From Ruminiclostridium sp. (GTDB lineage: Bacteria; Bacillota; Clostridia; Oscillospirales; Ruminococcaceae), in the NCBI GenBank assembly GCA_017942025.1, contig JAGAVH010000004.1, positions 1-36,108 of the forward strand: a DNA stretch of 36,108 nt. The letters run 5' to 3'. A program made the position numbers and the translations under genes. How positions within the stretch are numbered: the stretch's first letter is position 1; each line of letters begins with the position of its first letter. Below are positions 15,725 to 23,660 of this stretch, in pieces. Under the pieces are notes generated by a model that was given only the letters and a program-made list of their open reading frames with translations, had not been told where the DNA came from and did no database searches.

Positions 15725-15766
15725 TGGAAGCAGTAGTTTATCCCGGTGTAACTCCGGGAGCTTCCA
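15725..15766 (+). ncRNA. covarying two-stem hairpin, copy 2
   Basis: Outer stem TGGAAGC/GCTTCCA (15725-15731 with 15760-15766), bulge AGTAGTTTA (15732-15740), inner stem TCCCGG/CCGGGA (15741-15746 with 15754-15759), loop TGTAACT (15747-15753). Against copy 1, three outer and two inner base pairs change on both sides. The loop is identical and the bulge differs at one base. It sits between palindrome copy 9 and a promoter at 15787. Confidence 0.7.
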
Positions 15767-15786
15767 CAATGTGAAATAAAAAATAC

Positions 15787-15815
15787 TTGCAGTAAGTAAA
15801 ATGTTATGATATACT
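15787..15815 (+). promoter_or_regulatory. promoter of zinc-ribbon gene
   Basis: TTGCAG (15787-15792), 17-bp spacer, TATACT (15810-15815), 38 bp before ATG 15854. It probably drives the short unit that ends at the terminator at 16083. Confidence 0.6.
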
Positions 15816-15853
15816 TAAAATAATAGAAGCTGATTTTATGAAGGAGGTGCTTT

Positions 15854-16069
15854 ATGGATATCCAAAAAGTGAGAAAAATATCAGCACAGAAATCAGAATC
15901 CGCTTTGTTAGCGAAGCAAGCACGATTGGAAAAGGTGAGGAGTGGGCAAATAACAACAACCTGTCCGATGTGCAAGCAGGTGTTGATGATGACTACGACC
16001 TCGAATGGTGAACGAACAACCATCAAATGCGGATGCGGTTACGTTCGGAGTACAGATATCAATTTTTAA
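15854..16069 (+). CDS. small zinc-ribbon protein
   Basis: A 71-aa protein. AAGGAGG precedes ATG 15854. A basic helical N-terminus (about residues 1-30) is followed by a four-cysteine zinc ribbon: C37 and C40 in CPMC, C59 and C61 in CGCG. Such ribbons bind nucleic acid or proteins; the partner is unknown. The gene has its own promoter (15787) and terminator (16083), so it can be expressed apart from its neighbours, which hints at a regulatory role. That last point is inference. Confidence 0.75.
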   Translation: MDIQKVRKISAQKSESALLAKQARLEKVRSGQITTTCPMCKQVLMMTTTSNGERTTIKCGCGYVRSTDINF

Positions 16070-16082
16070 GTGAATACTTTGA

Positions 16083-16115
16083 AAAGAGTTTTGATTTATT
16101 CAAAGCTCTTTTTTT
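16083..16115 (+). terminator. intrinsic terminator, family copy a
   Basis: AAAGAGTTTTGA and TCAAAGCTCTTT pair over 12 bp (one G-T) around loop TTTAT, then a T run. Near-identical stems recur at 30590 and 31341. Confidence 0.85.
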
Positions 16116-16134
16116 CTTTTCTGATTGCTTTAAA

Positions 16135-16153
16135 GTACGACACCGTGTCGTAC
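16135..16153. repeat. palindrome copy 10
   Basis: GTACGACACCGTGTCGTAC, between the terminator at 16083 and the ribosome binding site of the second ParB gene. Since transcription should stop before it, this copy argues against a purely terminator role. Confidence 0.92.
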
Positions 16154-16175
16154 TTTATTTTTATAGGAGGGTAAA

Positions 16176-17210
16176 ATGGATTTCAACAAATTATCACAGC
16201 TTGCAAAAAATATGCAAAGCGAAAAAGACAAGCAGCAGACGACGTTACCAACCGGGACTTCGCCGGAGTACGATGAAAATATCGGCATTGAGGATGAAAG
16301 CGACTATTACGGTTATTCTGATGATGACGATGAAGAATACGAAAGTATCTCTGAAAGAATAGGTGAATATTTTGATTATGACATCAGACAGATCCGGACA
16401 GCTTCTCTGATTCCTTATCATAATCATACTTTCAACGTTAATGACGATGAAATTGATGAGCTTGCCGAAAACATTGAAAAGTTCGGCGTATTAGAGCCGT
16501 TGCTGATATGTATATCTGATACCTATGGTAAATATGAGATAGTGGCAGGTCACAGACGATTTGAAGCTGGTAAGCGTGTCGGCAAGGAGTCGTTGCCTTG
16601 CCGTATTGCAAGAGAAGATACCCCCACAGAGCTTCTCGATGAAATAATGGTTATCAGCAACCTGGAACGTCGCAACAAGTTTTCTGTATCGGAGCTTGCA
16701 AAGTCTATAAAGGTTTTGTATGAAGCAAGAAAGCATCAAGGATACAAAGTTCAAAACTCAACAGGTGATACAAGCAAAGATATTGCTTCAGAGTTTGGCA
16801 TAACTCAAATGGATATGTACCGATACTTGCGATTTGCTGAACTCACTCCTTACTTTCTAAAATTGCTCGATGGTGGCAAACTTAAAAAGAATGTAGCTTA
16901 TGCATTATCTTTCCTCGATGAACAGGAACAAGGCATCGTAGAGAACTGGCTCGTTCAGAATAAAAAAGAACTTGACAAGTCAAAAGCGGATGCACTTTGC
17001 AAAGCAAAGAAAAGCCAGGGACATCTGGATCAGCGTAGCATATCCGTTATACTTAACACACCTGAAAAGGAAAAGAAGAAACGCACGTACACTATAAAAG
17101 CAAATCTGATGAAAAAATATTTTTCGGGGAAAAGTCAGTCGGAAATTGAACAGATAATACAGGATGCTTTGCAGAGTTATTTTGCTACAGAAAACGAGAG
17201 AGAAGAATAA
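16176..17210 (+). CDS. ParB/Spo0J-family protein (second)
   Basis: A 344-aa ParB-like protein with a canonical GHRR box (residues 125-128) in a domain spanning about 70-160. A helix-turn-helix region follows (about 185-225, DIASEFGITQMDMYRYL). The first 70 residues are very acidic, and the C-terminal region is basic (KEKKKR). AGGAGG precedes ATG 16176. It differs clearly from the ParB at 4889, which has GHNR. No second ParA is present. It may bind oriT-proximal DNA, act as a KorB-like regulator or be a nucleoid-occlusion-type protein; the sequence does not decide. Confidence 0.9.
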   Translation: MDFNKLSQLAKNMQSEKDKQQTTLPTGTSPEYDENIGIEDESDYYGYSDDDDEEYESISERIGEYFDYDIRQIRTASLIPYHNHTFNVNDDEIDELAENIEKFGVLEPLLICISDTYGKYEIVAGHRRFEAGKRVGKESLPCRIAREDTPTELLDEIMVISNLERRNKFSVSELAKSIKVLYEARKHQGYKVQNSTGDTSKDIASEFGITQMDMYRYLRFAELTPYFLKLLDGGKLKKNVAYALSFLDEQEQGIVENWLVQNKKELDKSKADALCKAKKSQGHLDQRSISVILNTPEKEKKKRTYTIKANLMKKYFSGKSQSEIEQIIQDALQSYFATENEREE

Positions 17211-17212
17211 AA

Positions 17213-17231
17213 GTGCGACACTGTGTCGCAC
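17213..17231. repeat. palindrome copy 11
   Basis: GTGCGACACTGTGTCGCAC, 2 bp after the stop of the second ParB gene. Confidence 0.92.
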
Positions 17232-17253
17232 CTGGTGAATGGAGGTAAGTCTA

Positions 17254-17700
17254 ATGTTTGAATTAACGTTGATGGAAAAGCTACAGGTGATAGGTAAATA
17301 CGAAATTGAGCAAAAAACCCCTTGTTCAGAACGAGTGACTGATTGGTACGGTGATGGGAATATGTATGAGCCAAAGCTTCATATAAGTGAGGAAAAAATC
17401 GAAGAAGCTTTTAATAAGGCTGTGCGAGAGCTTGAACTGAAATGGAAGTTGATTGACAGCGAAAGCGGATATGACAATTCCTTTTCGCTCGAAGAGAAAA
17501 AACTGCTATCTCGGATTGACGAGATGCAGGCTTGTTTTTGTAAAGAGAGTAACAAAGCGGAGAGCCTTGAATGGCGGATGGATTTATCTGATTGGGAAAA
17601 AGATATATTAACGAGTTGGGACGAATCTTATAAACGAGAAATGATCGAACTTATAAATGCAATAGAGAAGTTTCCTGATTATGATGAAGCTGAAATATAA
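17254..17700 (+). CDS. hypothetical acidic protein
   Basis: A 148-aa soluble, acidic, mostly helical protein. ATG 17254 follows GGAGG (17241-17245) by 8 bp; an upstream ATG at 17239 overlaps this ribosome binding site and is unlikely. The tail DYDEAEI resembles the acidic EI/EM ends of other proteins of this element. It is the last gene before the probable oriT. No domain is recognised. Confidence 0.65.
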   Translation: MFELTLMEKLQVIGKYEIEQKTPCSERVTDWYGDGNMYEPKLHISEEKIEEAFNKAVRELELKWKLIDSESGYDNSFSLEEKKLLSRIDEMQACFCKESNKAESLEWRMDLSDWEKDILTSWDESYKREMIELINAIEKFPDYDEAEI

Positions 17701-17705
17701 GCAAG

Positions 17706-17724
17706 GTGCGACACGGGGACGCAC
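17706..17724. repeat. palindrome copy 12 (degenerate)
   Basis: GTGCGACACGGGGACGCAC, 5 bp after a stop. The right arm has GGGGACG in place of GTGTCG, so the inner palindrome is lost while the outer arms hold. Confidence 0.75.
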
Positions 17725-17800
17725 CCTGCTTTCTTTTTTCTGTTGGCTGGTGCATACACCAAAATCTAAAAAAAGTCAGTCAAATTACAAATCAAAAAAA

Positions 17801-17936
17801 TCCCCTGTTATACAGGGGCAGGAATAGTCGGGTGTACCCGACGCCGATACAACCTTTTGCTATCGCAAAAACAAGAGGTGCAAAAAAAAATTATGCACCC
17901 AAAACGGGTGTACTTCCTTTCAAATTGAAAGGAAGT
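17801..17936. other. oriT: probable oriT: inverted-repeat cluster
   Basis: Five inverted repeats in 136 bp without a credible gene: CCCCTG-TTATA-CAGGGG (17802-17818), GTCGGG-TGTA-CCCGAC (17827-17842), TTTTGC-TATC-GCAAAA (17855-17870), GGTGCA...TGCACC (17877-17899), and ACTTCCTTTCAA-A-TTGAAAGGAAGT (17912-17936). CGGGTGTAC occurs twice, at 17829 and 17905. The site lies just before the accessory-protein and relaxase genes, the usual oriT place. I cannot name the nick site. The rest of the 17725-17991 gap is AT-rich with a small TGGTG/CACCA repeat near 17750. Confidence 0.65.
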
Positions 17937-17991
17937 TAAAAATTCCGCAGAGTAATCAAGAAAATCAAAGATTTGAAAGTGAGGATTTTGA

Positions 17992-18498
17992 ATGAGTGAA
18001 AAAAAGAAGAAAACTACGATATACGTACCCAGGGATAAAGATAAATCTCATAAATTATCTGTGTATTTATCAGAAGCATCTTATAACACCATAAAAACAC
18101 TTGCGGCAAAGTCGCACAGAAGCCTGGCAAATGTAATCAGAGAGTATGTAGAAAAAGGCTTATCGATAGAAAGTTACAACAGCGAATTTGAAACTATCCG
18201 TAAAATGATACGTGAAGAAATGCAGATAGTAGCTCAAAAAGATATGGAAAGGCTTATAAAAATTCAAGCAAAGAGTACAAAAGCAAGTGCTATTTCAATG
18301 TATGTTGCGTTGCAGTTATTATCAGAAGAATATGCTGACGAAGTTGCTTTTAAGGAATTGTTAGCAAATGCAAGTAAGCAAGCATCCGCATATATGAAGC
18401 AGAAAGAAAAGTCGGATGATGAATATAAAGCAGAGGCAGAACAGATGATGTCAGATATGCAGAAGATAACTGTTAAGCCGAAGGACTACGATGAATAA
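17992..18498 (+). CDS. relaxosome accessory protein (MobC-like, RHH)
   Basis: A 168-aa protein with a basic N-terminus (KKKKTTIYV) and a ribbon-helix-helix-like segment at about residues 20-58 (LSVYLSEASYNTIKTLA, SLANVIREYVEKG). The long helical C-terminal part is probably for oligomerisation. Proteins of this layout bind oriT beside a MOBP relaxase and help it nick. The gene sits between the repeat cluster and the relaxase, and its stop overlaps the relaxase ATG (TAATG), so the two are coupled. The family name is by layout and context; DNA binding is likely, the exact family is not certain. Confidence 0.75.
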   Translation: MSEKKKKTTIYVPRDKDKSHKLSVYLSEASYNTIKTLAAKSHRSLANVIREYVEKGLSIESYNSEFETIRKMIREEMQIVAQKDMERLIKIQAKSTKASAISMYVALQLLSEEYADEVAFKELLANASKQASAYMKQKEKSDDEYKAEAEQMMSDMQKITVKPKDYDE

Positions 18499-19670
18499 TG
18501 GCACAGACTGCACCTCTTATATATAAAATGCGGATAAAAAATCCCAATGAACGAGGTACTCCATCTGCAAATAAATCATACATAAAATACATTGCAGAGC
18601 GTGACCACGTTTTAAAAAAGGATGCTTCAATGCAAAATGGCTTATTTGGAAAAATCGACGGAGTATATTCCACAGATATGAAAACCGAGGATGTACAGAA
18701 AAAGGTGTATGATTTATCCCGAAAAGGCGTGACAATGTATAAAGCGTATATCTCTTTTAAGGATTTTACAGCGAAACACCTGGAACTTAACAACTTTGAG
18801 GACTGGGAACGTTACGTGAGATATCATCTTGATACGATAATGCGAGGGTACGGAATACCTGCAGATAGATTTGAATACACAGCGGCTATTCATAAAAAGT
18901 TGGGGCAACCTCACATACATCTTGTATTTTGGGATAAGCAACAAGGCGTTACCGTTAATTTTGTTAAGAAGGGGGTTAGTGATGACATAAGACGTAAGCT
19001 CATCCACGATACTTTTAAAAACGAACTTGCATTTTATTATGACAGATCGAGTACAGCCTTTGCAGATGTCAAGACGAATATCAACAAGTTCATAAATGAA
19101 ATGCAGGGAATTTCAGATAGCGAAATACCCGAAGAAGTTATATCGGATTTAGCGAAAACTTACACCGATATTCTGAATGACCTACCGAAGTCCGGGCGAC
19201 TTGCATACGCTTTTATGCCAAAGGAAATCAAAGACCGTATAGGAGCTTTTATCAGAGAAATATCGGATAAACTACCTGAAGTAAAATCTCTTATATCTGA
19301 ATACTATCTCGGCAACAGACTTGCCGCACAGATGTTTGACAGCTCTGATACGGAGGAAGGCAAAAGAAATATCGACAAGAAAATCAGAAAAGCAACCGCT
19401 GACTTGTATAATAGACTCGGCAATCAGATTATAAAGTCAATGGCGAAAATCAGAAAGGAGATGCAAAAACGGACACAAGAAGAAAAACAAACTGAAACAG
19501 ATACAGCCGGAACGGTGCTTTCTCTTGTATCGGCAATAACAAGGATGATGAAAGATTCAAATTCGCACTTGCCGAAAGGAGAGGGGAATACGGTGGGCAG
19601 TCACGATTTATCTGCTTCAGCTCTTAAAGACCTCATTGCAAAGAAAAAGGATAAAGGACACGAAGCGTAA
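18498..19670 (+). CDS. MOBP-type relaxase
   Basis: A 390-aa relaxase that would nick oriT, bind the 5' end through a tyrosine and pilot the strand into the recipient. The histidine triad is visible: H132 in AAIHKK and H139/H141 in PHIHLVF, matching the metal-binding motif of HUH relaxases. Candidate tyrosines are in KSYIKYIAERD near the N-terminus. The catalytic domain ends near residue 190; the rest is helical and charged. Overall pattern fits the Firmicutes MobP2/MobP3 group as I recall it. It overlaps the genes on both sides by one base. Confidence 0.88.
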   Translation: MAQTAPLIYKMRIKNPNERGTPSANKSYIKYIAERDHVLKKDASMQNGLFGKIDGVYSTDMKTEDVQKKVYDLSRKGVTMYKAYISFKDFTAKHLELNNFEDWERYVRYHLDTIMRGYGIPADRFEYTAAIHKKLGQPHIHLVFWDKQQGVTVNFVKKGVSDDIRRKLIHDTFKNELAFYYDRSSTAFADVKTNINKFINEMQGISDSEIPEEVISDLAKTYTDILNDLPKSGRLAYAFMPKEIKDRIGAFIREISDKLPEVKSLISEYYLGNRLAAQMFDSSDTEEGKRNIDKKIRKATADLYNRLGNQIIKSMAKIRKEMQKRTQEEKQTETDTAGTVLSLVSAITRMMKDSNSHLPKGEGNTVGSHDLSASALKDLIAKKKDKGHEA

Positions 19671-19837
19671 TGGAAAAGATTATAGACATAACTGGTACGG
19701 AGCTAACACCATCGCCAAAAGGGGAAAGGTGTTTGGGTAATGGAGAACATGAAGGGATAGAATGCTGCTGTGACGAGTGCGACTACTACCTTGAATGTTT
19801 TCCTGATGAAGAAGGAGATGATTTTTATGAAAATTAA
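19670..19837 (+). CDS. Cys-rich microprotein (55 aa)
   Basis: A 55-aa protein starting in a TAATG overlap with the relaxase and ending 11 bp inside the next gene. Six cysteines fall in the second half: C21, the CCC cluster (32-34), C37 and C43. Spacing ECCCDECDYYLEC suggests metal binding. It is acidic. Coupled translation on both sides and good codon flow argue that it is real. No ribosome binding site is needed for re-initiation. Function unknown; a small zinc-binding partner of the relaxase is a guess. Confidence 0.6.
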   Translation: MEKIIDITGTELTPSPKGERCLGNGEHEGIECCCDECDYYLECFPDEEGDDFYEN

Positions 19838-20843
19838 AACAATCGACACAGAAATTTGGAGTGAGCCTGATGAAAACCATCGAGTAAAAATGATTGGAAG
19901 AAAGACTTTCAATGAACTTTTTGAAGAATTGCACGTTCATCTTGAAAAGAATAATCTTTTACCTGATGAGTACTTCATAATATCAACAGACGTTGATGAT
20001 GCAAACGTTCAGGTGCCTGAGTTCAGACAGGCGTTGTGCAATACGGACTTTGGTGAAAGCGAAGGTATATACACAGATGTTGTGCTTCGTACATCAGAAG
20101 GTAATATACACTTTGCTACAGGAAAAACCCTCGGAGAAACTGCAGATGATTTTTATAGGATGACAAGGATCGGTGCTGAAATATCTCTTATGTTGAATGG
20201 CAGAGGCAATGAAATCAAGACAGAACGTCATTGTCCGTTGCATAACGGAGATTACAAAATTCTACAGGTGGAAGAGGTAACAGATACTGATGGTGTTATT
20301 CTCGGCAACGTACTTGCGGTAAACAATAAGGCACAGCATAGTATGTATGCAACCTGGGAATACAATTATTTTCCGAAATCTGATTACTTCAGCGGGTTTA
20401 ATAGTGGGCATTATTTTGACAATGAGCTTCTCGCTAAAAGTAACTTTTACCTTCGTTGTCAACAAAGAACAGAAAGAGTAATTCAGGCAAACGTCAAGCA
20501 ATTTCCGACATACCCTGATGTAATCTCGGTGGTTATCCACGATGAAGAATACTGCTACGATAACACAGCTATTTACAGTACGGACAGAATCGTTGAAAAG
20601 CTGAAGAGCGAATACAAAGGTAATGTTACGATTTTCGGTGAAGGTTGTCGCAGAATTGAACCTACAGAATTCGCTTTAATGGAACAACACGGATTTGCAG
20701 GCGTAACTCTCAATTTTGATACAGGTATTATAAAATTGAGATATGGCGCAGAAGATGATAAAAGCATACTGGTAAAAAACATCAGTATGAAAAGCATTTT
20801 AAATCAGCAGACCGAAGAACAGTTTTCACAAGAACAAATGTAA
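19827..20843 (+). CDS. hypothetical protein
   Basis: A 338-aa soluble protein. ATG 19827 follows GAAGGAG (19811-19817). The longer open frame upstream overlaps the microprotein and lacks a ribosome binding site. The sequence is mixed alpha/beta with no recognised catalytic motif. It ends in FSQEQM three bases before palindrome copy 13. Similar proteins of unknown function are common next to relaxases in Clostridia elements, but I cannot name a family. Confidence 0.7.
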   Translation: MKIKTIDTEIWSEPDENHRVKMIGRKTFNELFEELHVHLEKNNLLPDEYFIISTDVDDANVQVPEFRQALCNTDFGESEGIYTDVVLRTSEGNIHFATGKTLGETADDFYRMTRIGAEISLMLNGRGNEIKTERHCPLHNGDYKILQVEEVTDTDGVILGNVLAVNNKAQHSMYATWEYNYFPKSDYFSGFNSGHYFDNELLAKSNFYLRCQQRTERVIQANVKQFPTYPDVISVVIHDEEYCYDNTAIYSTDRIVEKLKSEYKGNVTIFGEGCRRIEPTEFALMEQHGFAGVTLNFDTGIIKLRYGAEDDKSILVKNISMKSILNQQTEEQFSQEQM

Positions 20844-20845
20844 AG

Positions 20846-20864
20846 GTACGAACTCGTGTCGTAC
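20846..20864. repeat. palindrome copy 13
   Basis: GTACGAACTCGTGTCGTAC, 2 bp after a stop codon, flanked by AAG/CTT. Confidence 0.9.
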
Positions 20865-20886
20865 CTTAATTTTATAGGAGGGTAAA

Positions 20887-21822
20887 ATGAAAAAAAGACT
20901 TTTTATTGATATGGATGGTACGGTAGCAAGATTTCACGACGAGGTAAATTATCTTGAAAGAATGTTTGAAAAAGGTTTTTTTGAAAACCTTGAGCCGTTC
21001 CAAAAAGCGATATCCGGTTTAAAGCTGTTTTACAGAGTACATCCTGAAGTTGAGCTGTATATTATAACATCTACTATAGATGGTTATCCGCCTTATTGTC
21101 AGGAAGAAAAATACAAGTGGCTCGACAAGTGGATGAGCTTCATCGACAAGGAACACATTTTGTTTCCCAAAATCGGGCAGAATAAAGCGGATGCTGTTCC
21201 GGGTGGAATAATAACAGAGAATGATTACTTGTATGACGATTACAATAAAAACCTTGAGGAATGGGCACAGGCAGGCGGAAGCTCGATAAAGTGCCATAAC
21301 ACTATCAATCACAAAGGACTTGTAGGCAGTAAATGGCAAGGTGCTGTTGTCGCTAATTTTAATAGCAACGCTATACTTCTATCAAATGACGAGACAATGA
21401 AAGCGGCGTTAAAGGAATACAACGATATAATGTGTGAGCTTGGTGGAGAACATCACACAATCGGTACTCCTTTTTCTGAAAAATACACAGCTGAATGGAA
21501 TTTAAGAGATATGATTTCCGAGTTGTCTTATGCTCTTTCAACATATTATGAGATAGGACACGCAAATCAGCTTATGCAACACTCCAAAGATGAGGATGAA
21601 CGTGATGCTTGGAAGAAAGAAACAAAAATGCTCAAGCGATTCATTTCTGAATACGAAGAAACGGCTCAGGGACTTATCTTCTGTGCATCCAATCATTGTT
21701 CCAAATATGACAATGCTGAAGAAGGCTATGCTCAATTCGTCAATGAGCTTGCTTATTCAATGGGCATAGGCAGAGATCCTTCTATTGACGATGGTATCGA
21801 AGATGAGGATGCAGAAATGTAG
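20887..21822 (+). CDS. HAD-superfamily 5'(3')-nucleotidase-like protein
   Basis: A 311-aa protein whose first ~165 residues look like a HAD phosphatase of the 5'(3')-deoxyribonucleotidase type: motif I FIDMDGT (residues 6-12, two aspartates), motif II IITST (about 58-62), and an acidic motif IV YDDYN (about 118-122). The remaining ~145 residues are helical and unassigned. HAD nucleotidases hydrolyse deoxynucleoside monophosphates; on an ICE this could alter nucleotide pools, but the substrate is not shown. AGGAGG precedes ATG 20887. Tail EDEDAEM is of the shared acidic type. Confidence 0.75.
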   Translation: MKKRLFIDMDGTVARFHDEVNYLERMFEKGFFENLEPFQKAISGLKLFYRVHPEVELYIITSTIDGYPPYCQEEKYKWLDKWMSFIDKEHILFPKIGQNKADAVPGGIITENDYLYDDYNKNLEEWAQAGGSSIKCHNTINHKGLVGSKWQGAVVANFNSNAILLSNDETMKAALKEYNDIMCELGGEHHTIGTPFSEKYTAEWNLRDMISELSYALSTYYEIGHANQLMQHSKDEDERDAWKKETKMLKRFISEYEETAQGLIFCASNHCSKYDNAEEGYAQFVNELAYSMGIGRDPSIDDGIEDEDAEM

Positions 21823-21830
21823 TAAGCAAA

Positions 21831-21849
21831 GTGCGACACCGTGTCGTAC
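21831..21849. repeat. palindrome copy 14
   Basis: GTGCGACACCGTGTCGTAC, 8 bp after a stop codon. Confidence 0.92.
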
Positions 21850-21873
21850 TTGAATATAAAGGAGGAATTTAAA

Positions 21874-22680
21874 GTGACAAGTTTAAAGCAAAAAAGAGTG
21901 CTTGCAAGTGCAGATAGACTTGCCGGCATCCCGGATGCACAGATGGAACAGATCATCAAAGGCATCCGCCAGCGTGTACCTGTTGAGGAATACGTCAATA
22001 AAGGCTATTCTGCGGCACAGATGAAAGAAATCCGTTTAGGTATGGTTAAAGGTGTTTCCTATGAGCTGTATGCTGCTCCGTACATTTCTCCCAGGGCGAT
22101 GCACGAATGGAGAAAGGCACTTGAAAAAGGCGTGTCTGATAAGACAATCATCGAATACCTTTGCATCGACGGAAAGAACTACACCGCCAATCAGATAAAG
22201 GAAATTCGTTTGGGCTTGCAGGACAAACAGGATGTGAAACTGTATGCCAACCCTGACTTTACATCTGAACAGATGAAAGAAATCCGTTTAGGTCAGAAGG
22301 CGGGCGTCAATGCAGAGCTTTATGCAGACTTATCGTTCTCATCGGCGCAGATGAAGAAGCTCCGTATAGAATTAGTTGTAGCACAGATTATTGATTACAT
22401 CAAATCAATGTTCAAGAATGTGTATCAGAACATTTGTATCGGCATCAATAAACTTGCACAGGAAAACGGTGAGGTGGTAGAAATGATGTCAACGGAAGAT
22501 AAGGCTAATGAATATATCCGCAGAGCTTACGAGCGTATAGCTGAAGATAATCCTGATATTGAGGAAAGCCCCCTTGATAAAAAGGTAAACGAGGTGTTAT
22601 CGTATGTCAATTCAAGAAATTTTGAATGGGCGGATAGTATGGCATCATCAGAAGCCGAAGCTGAAGATATGGAAATGTAA
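21874..22680 (+). CDS. repeat protein with QMKEIRLG motifs
   Basis: A 268-aa protein. I choose GTG 21874 because AAGGAGG (21859-21865) is 8 bp upstream; the open frame before it would start inside palindrome copy 14. About residues 20-165 hold five to six helical repeats of roughly 24-36 residues, built on (A/S)xQMKEIRLG...GVxxxLYA, with near-identical DNA at 22018 and 22270. The C-terminal part is helical and acidic, ending EAEDMEM. The stop codon abuts palindrome copy 15. Repeats of this kind suggest a protein-binding scaffold; the partner is unknown. Confidence 0.7.
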   Translation: MTSLKQKRVLASADRLAGIPDAQMEQIIKGIRQRVPVEEYVNKGYSAAQMKEIRLGMVKGVSYELYAAPYISPRAMHEWRKALEKGVSDKTIIEYLCIDGKNYTANQIKEIRLGLQDKQDVKLYANPDFTSEQMKEIRLGQKAGVNAELYADLSFSSAQMKKLRIELVVAQIIDYIKSMFKNVYQNICIGINKLAQENGEVVEMMSTEDKANEYIRRAYERIAEDNPDIEESPLDKKVNEVLSYVNSRNFEWADSMASSEAEAEDMEM

Positions 22681-22699
22681 GTGCGACACCGTGTCGCAC
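22681..22699. repeat. palindrome copy 15
   Basis: GTGCGACACCGTGTCGCAC, a perfect match to the consensus, directly abutting the stop codon at 22678-22680. Confidence 0.93.
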
Positions 22700-22759
22700 C
22701 TCTGAAGTCAGAAGCAGCATAGTGCTGTAAAATAAAAACCTTTAAGGAGGAAAACAAAA

Positions 22760-23650
22760 ATGAATGTAAGAATCGAAAGCATCCGTATTATAAATTCGGA
22801 AAAATCACCGAATTTAAAAGCGAGTTGTCAGGTTGTTTTAAACGAGCTGATAAGAGTGGATAACGTTCTGCTGAAGCATTCACCGCAGAAAGGTGTAATG
22901 TACATTGAAATGCCGAAGAGAAAGAACGCACAGGGCGAATATGTTGATGTAGCAAATCCCGCTACAGCAGATTTAAGTGCAAAGATAAAGGCAGAGGTGC
23001 TGAGAGCATATAAGTTAAAAAGCGAATATACACCTACAGAGCAGGCTACATCCAATGAGCCTGTTCTTTTTAATTTGCACACGGCAAAGGAAAACGGATC
23101 GGCAAAAGCATACGGCGATATGTGGCTTGGCAAAGAGTTTGTGGTACACAATATCACAATTCGTGAAGGTAACTTTAACGGTGACAATAAATTGTTCGTT
23201 GCAATGCCGTCAAGACAGGATGATAACGGCAACTGGTGGAATTACATATATCCCGCCAATGATGAAGCAAGAGAAACGATAAATAAGTATGGTGTATCGG
23301 CGTACAATCGTACACAGAAGCAGGTTATAGGTAACACACCATATAAGGAACTGAAGGAAAACAACACCGAAATATCTGTATATCGAAATCAGAATGTAAA
23401 GTACGGCGAGAAGGTTGGTGAAGCTCTTAATGCTCTTGGTGTAAAGTGGTCAGGCTTCATCGACAGTAAGGGCATAGCTATTGTTGTAAGCTCCGAGGAT
23501 GCGGATATGTATGCTTCTGCGATGGCGGCTGTTAAGGAAGTCGATAAAACGAGGTCTGCTGAAAAGGCGGCTGAAAACACAGCGGAGAAATCTATTGTCG
23601 TTGAAGAGACGTCTGAAACGTTTGCTATAGAAGACGATTATCCGTTCTAA
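22760..23650 (+). CDS. double SpoVG-domain protein with SSB-like tail
   Basis: A 296-aa protein with two SpoVG-like domains. The first (about 1-95) has VRIESIRIIN and GVMYIEMPKRKN...EYVDVANP. The second (about 108-185) has KEFVVHNITI and NKLFVAMPSRQD...WNYIYPAN; both match the SpoVG pattern 'valuable edge strand, VAMPSRK, DI-HP'. SpoVG binds DNA and RNA. The C-terminal region is acidic and ends in EDDYPF, close to the DDDIPF tip by which SSB recruits partners. AGGAGG precedes ATG 22760. It could be a nucleic-acid-binding factor in DNA processing at transfer; that is inference. Confidence 0.75.
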   Translation: MNVRIESIRIINSEKSPNLKASCQVVLNELIRVDNVLLKHSPQKGVMYIEMPKRKNAQGEYVDVANPATADLSAKIKAEVLRAYKLKSEYTPTEQATSNEPVLFNLHTAKENGSAKAYGDMWLGKEFVVHNITIREGNFNGDNKLFVAMPSRQDDNGNWWNYIYPANDEARETINKYGVSAYNRTQKQVIGNTPYKELKENNTEISVYRNQNVKYGEKVGEALNALGVKWSGFIDSKGIAIVVSSEDADMYASAMAAVKEVDKTRSAEKAAENTAEKSIVVEETSETFAIEDDYPF

Positions 23651-23660
23651 AGAAATAACA

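Noticed and set aside
17706-17939. 77-codon plus-strand open frame over the oriT repeats
   Set aside because: Starts in palindrome copy 12, runs through all inverted repeats and lacks a ribosome binding site.
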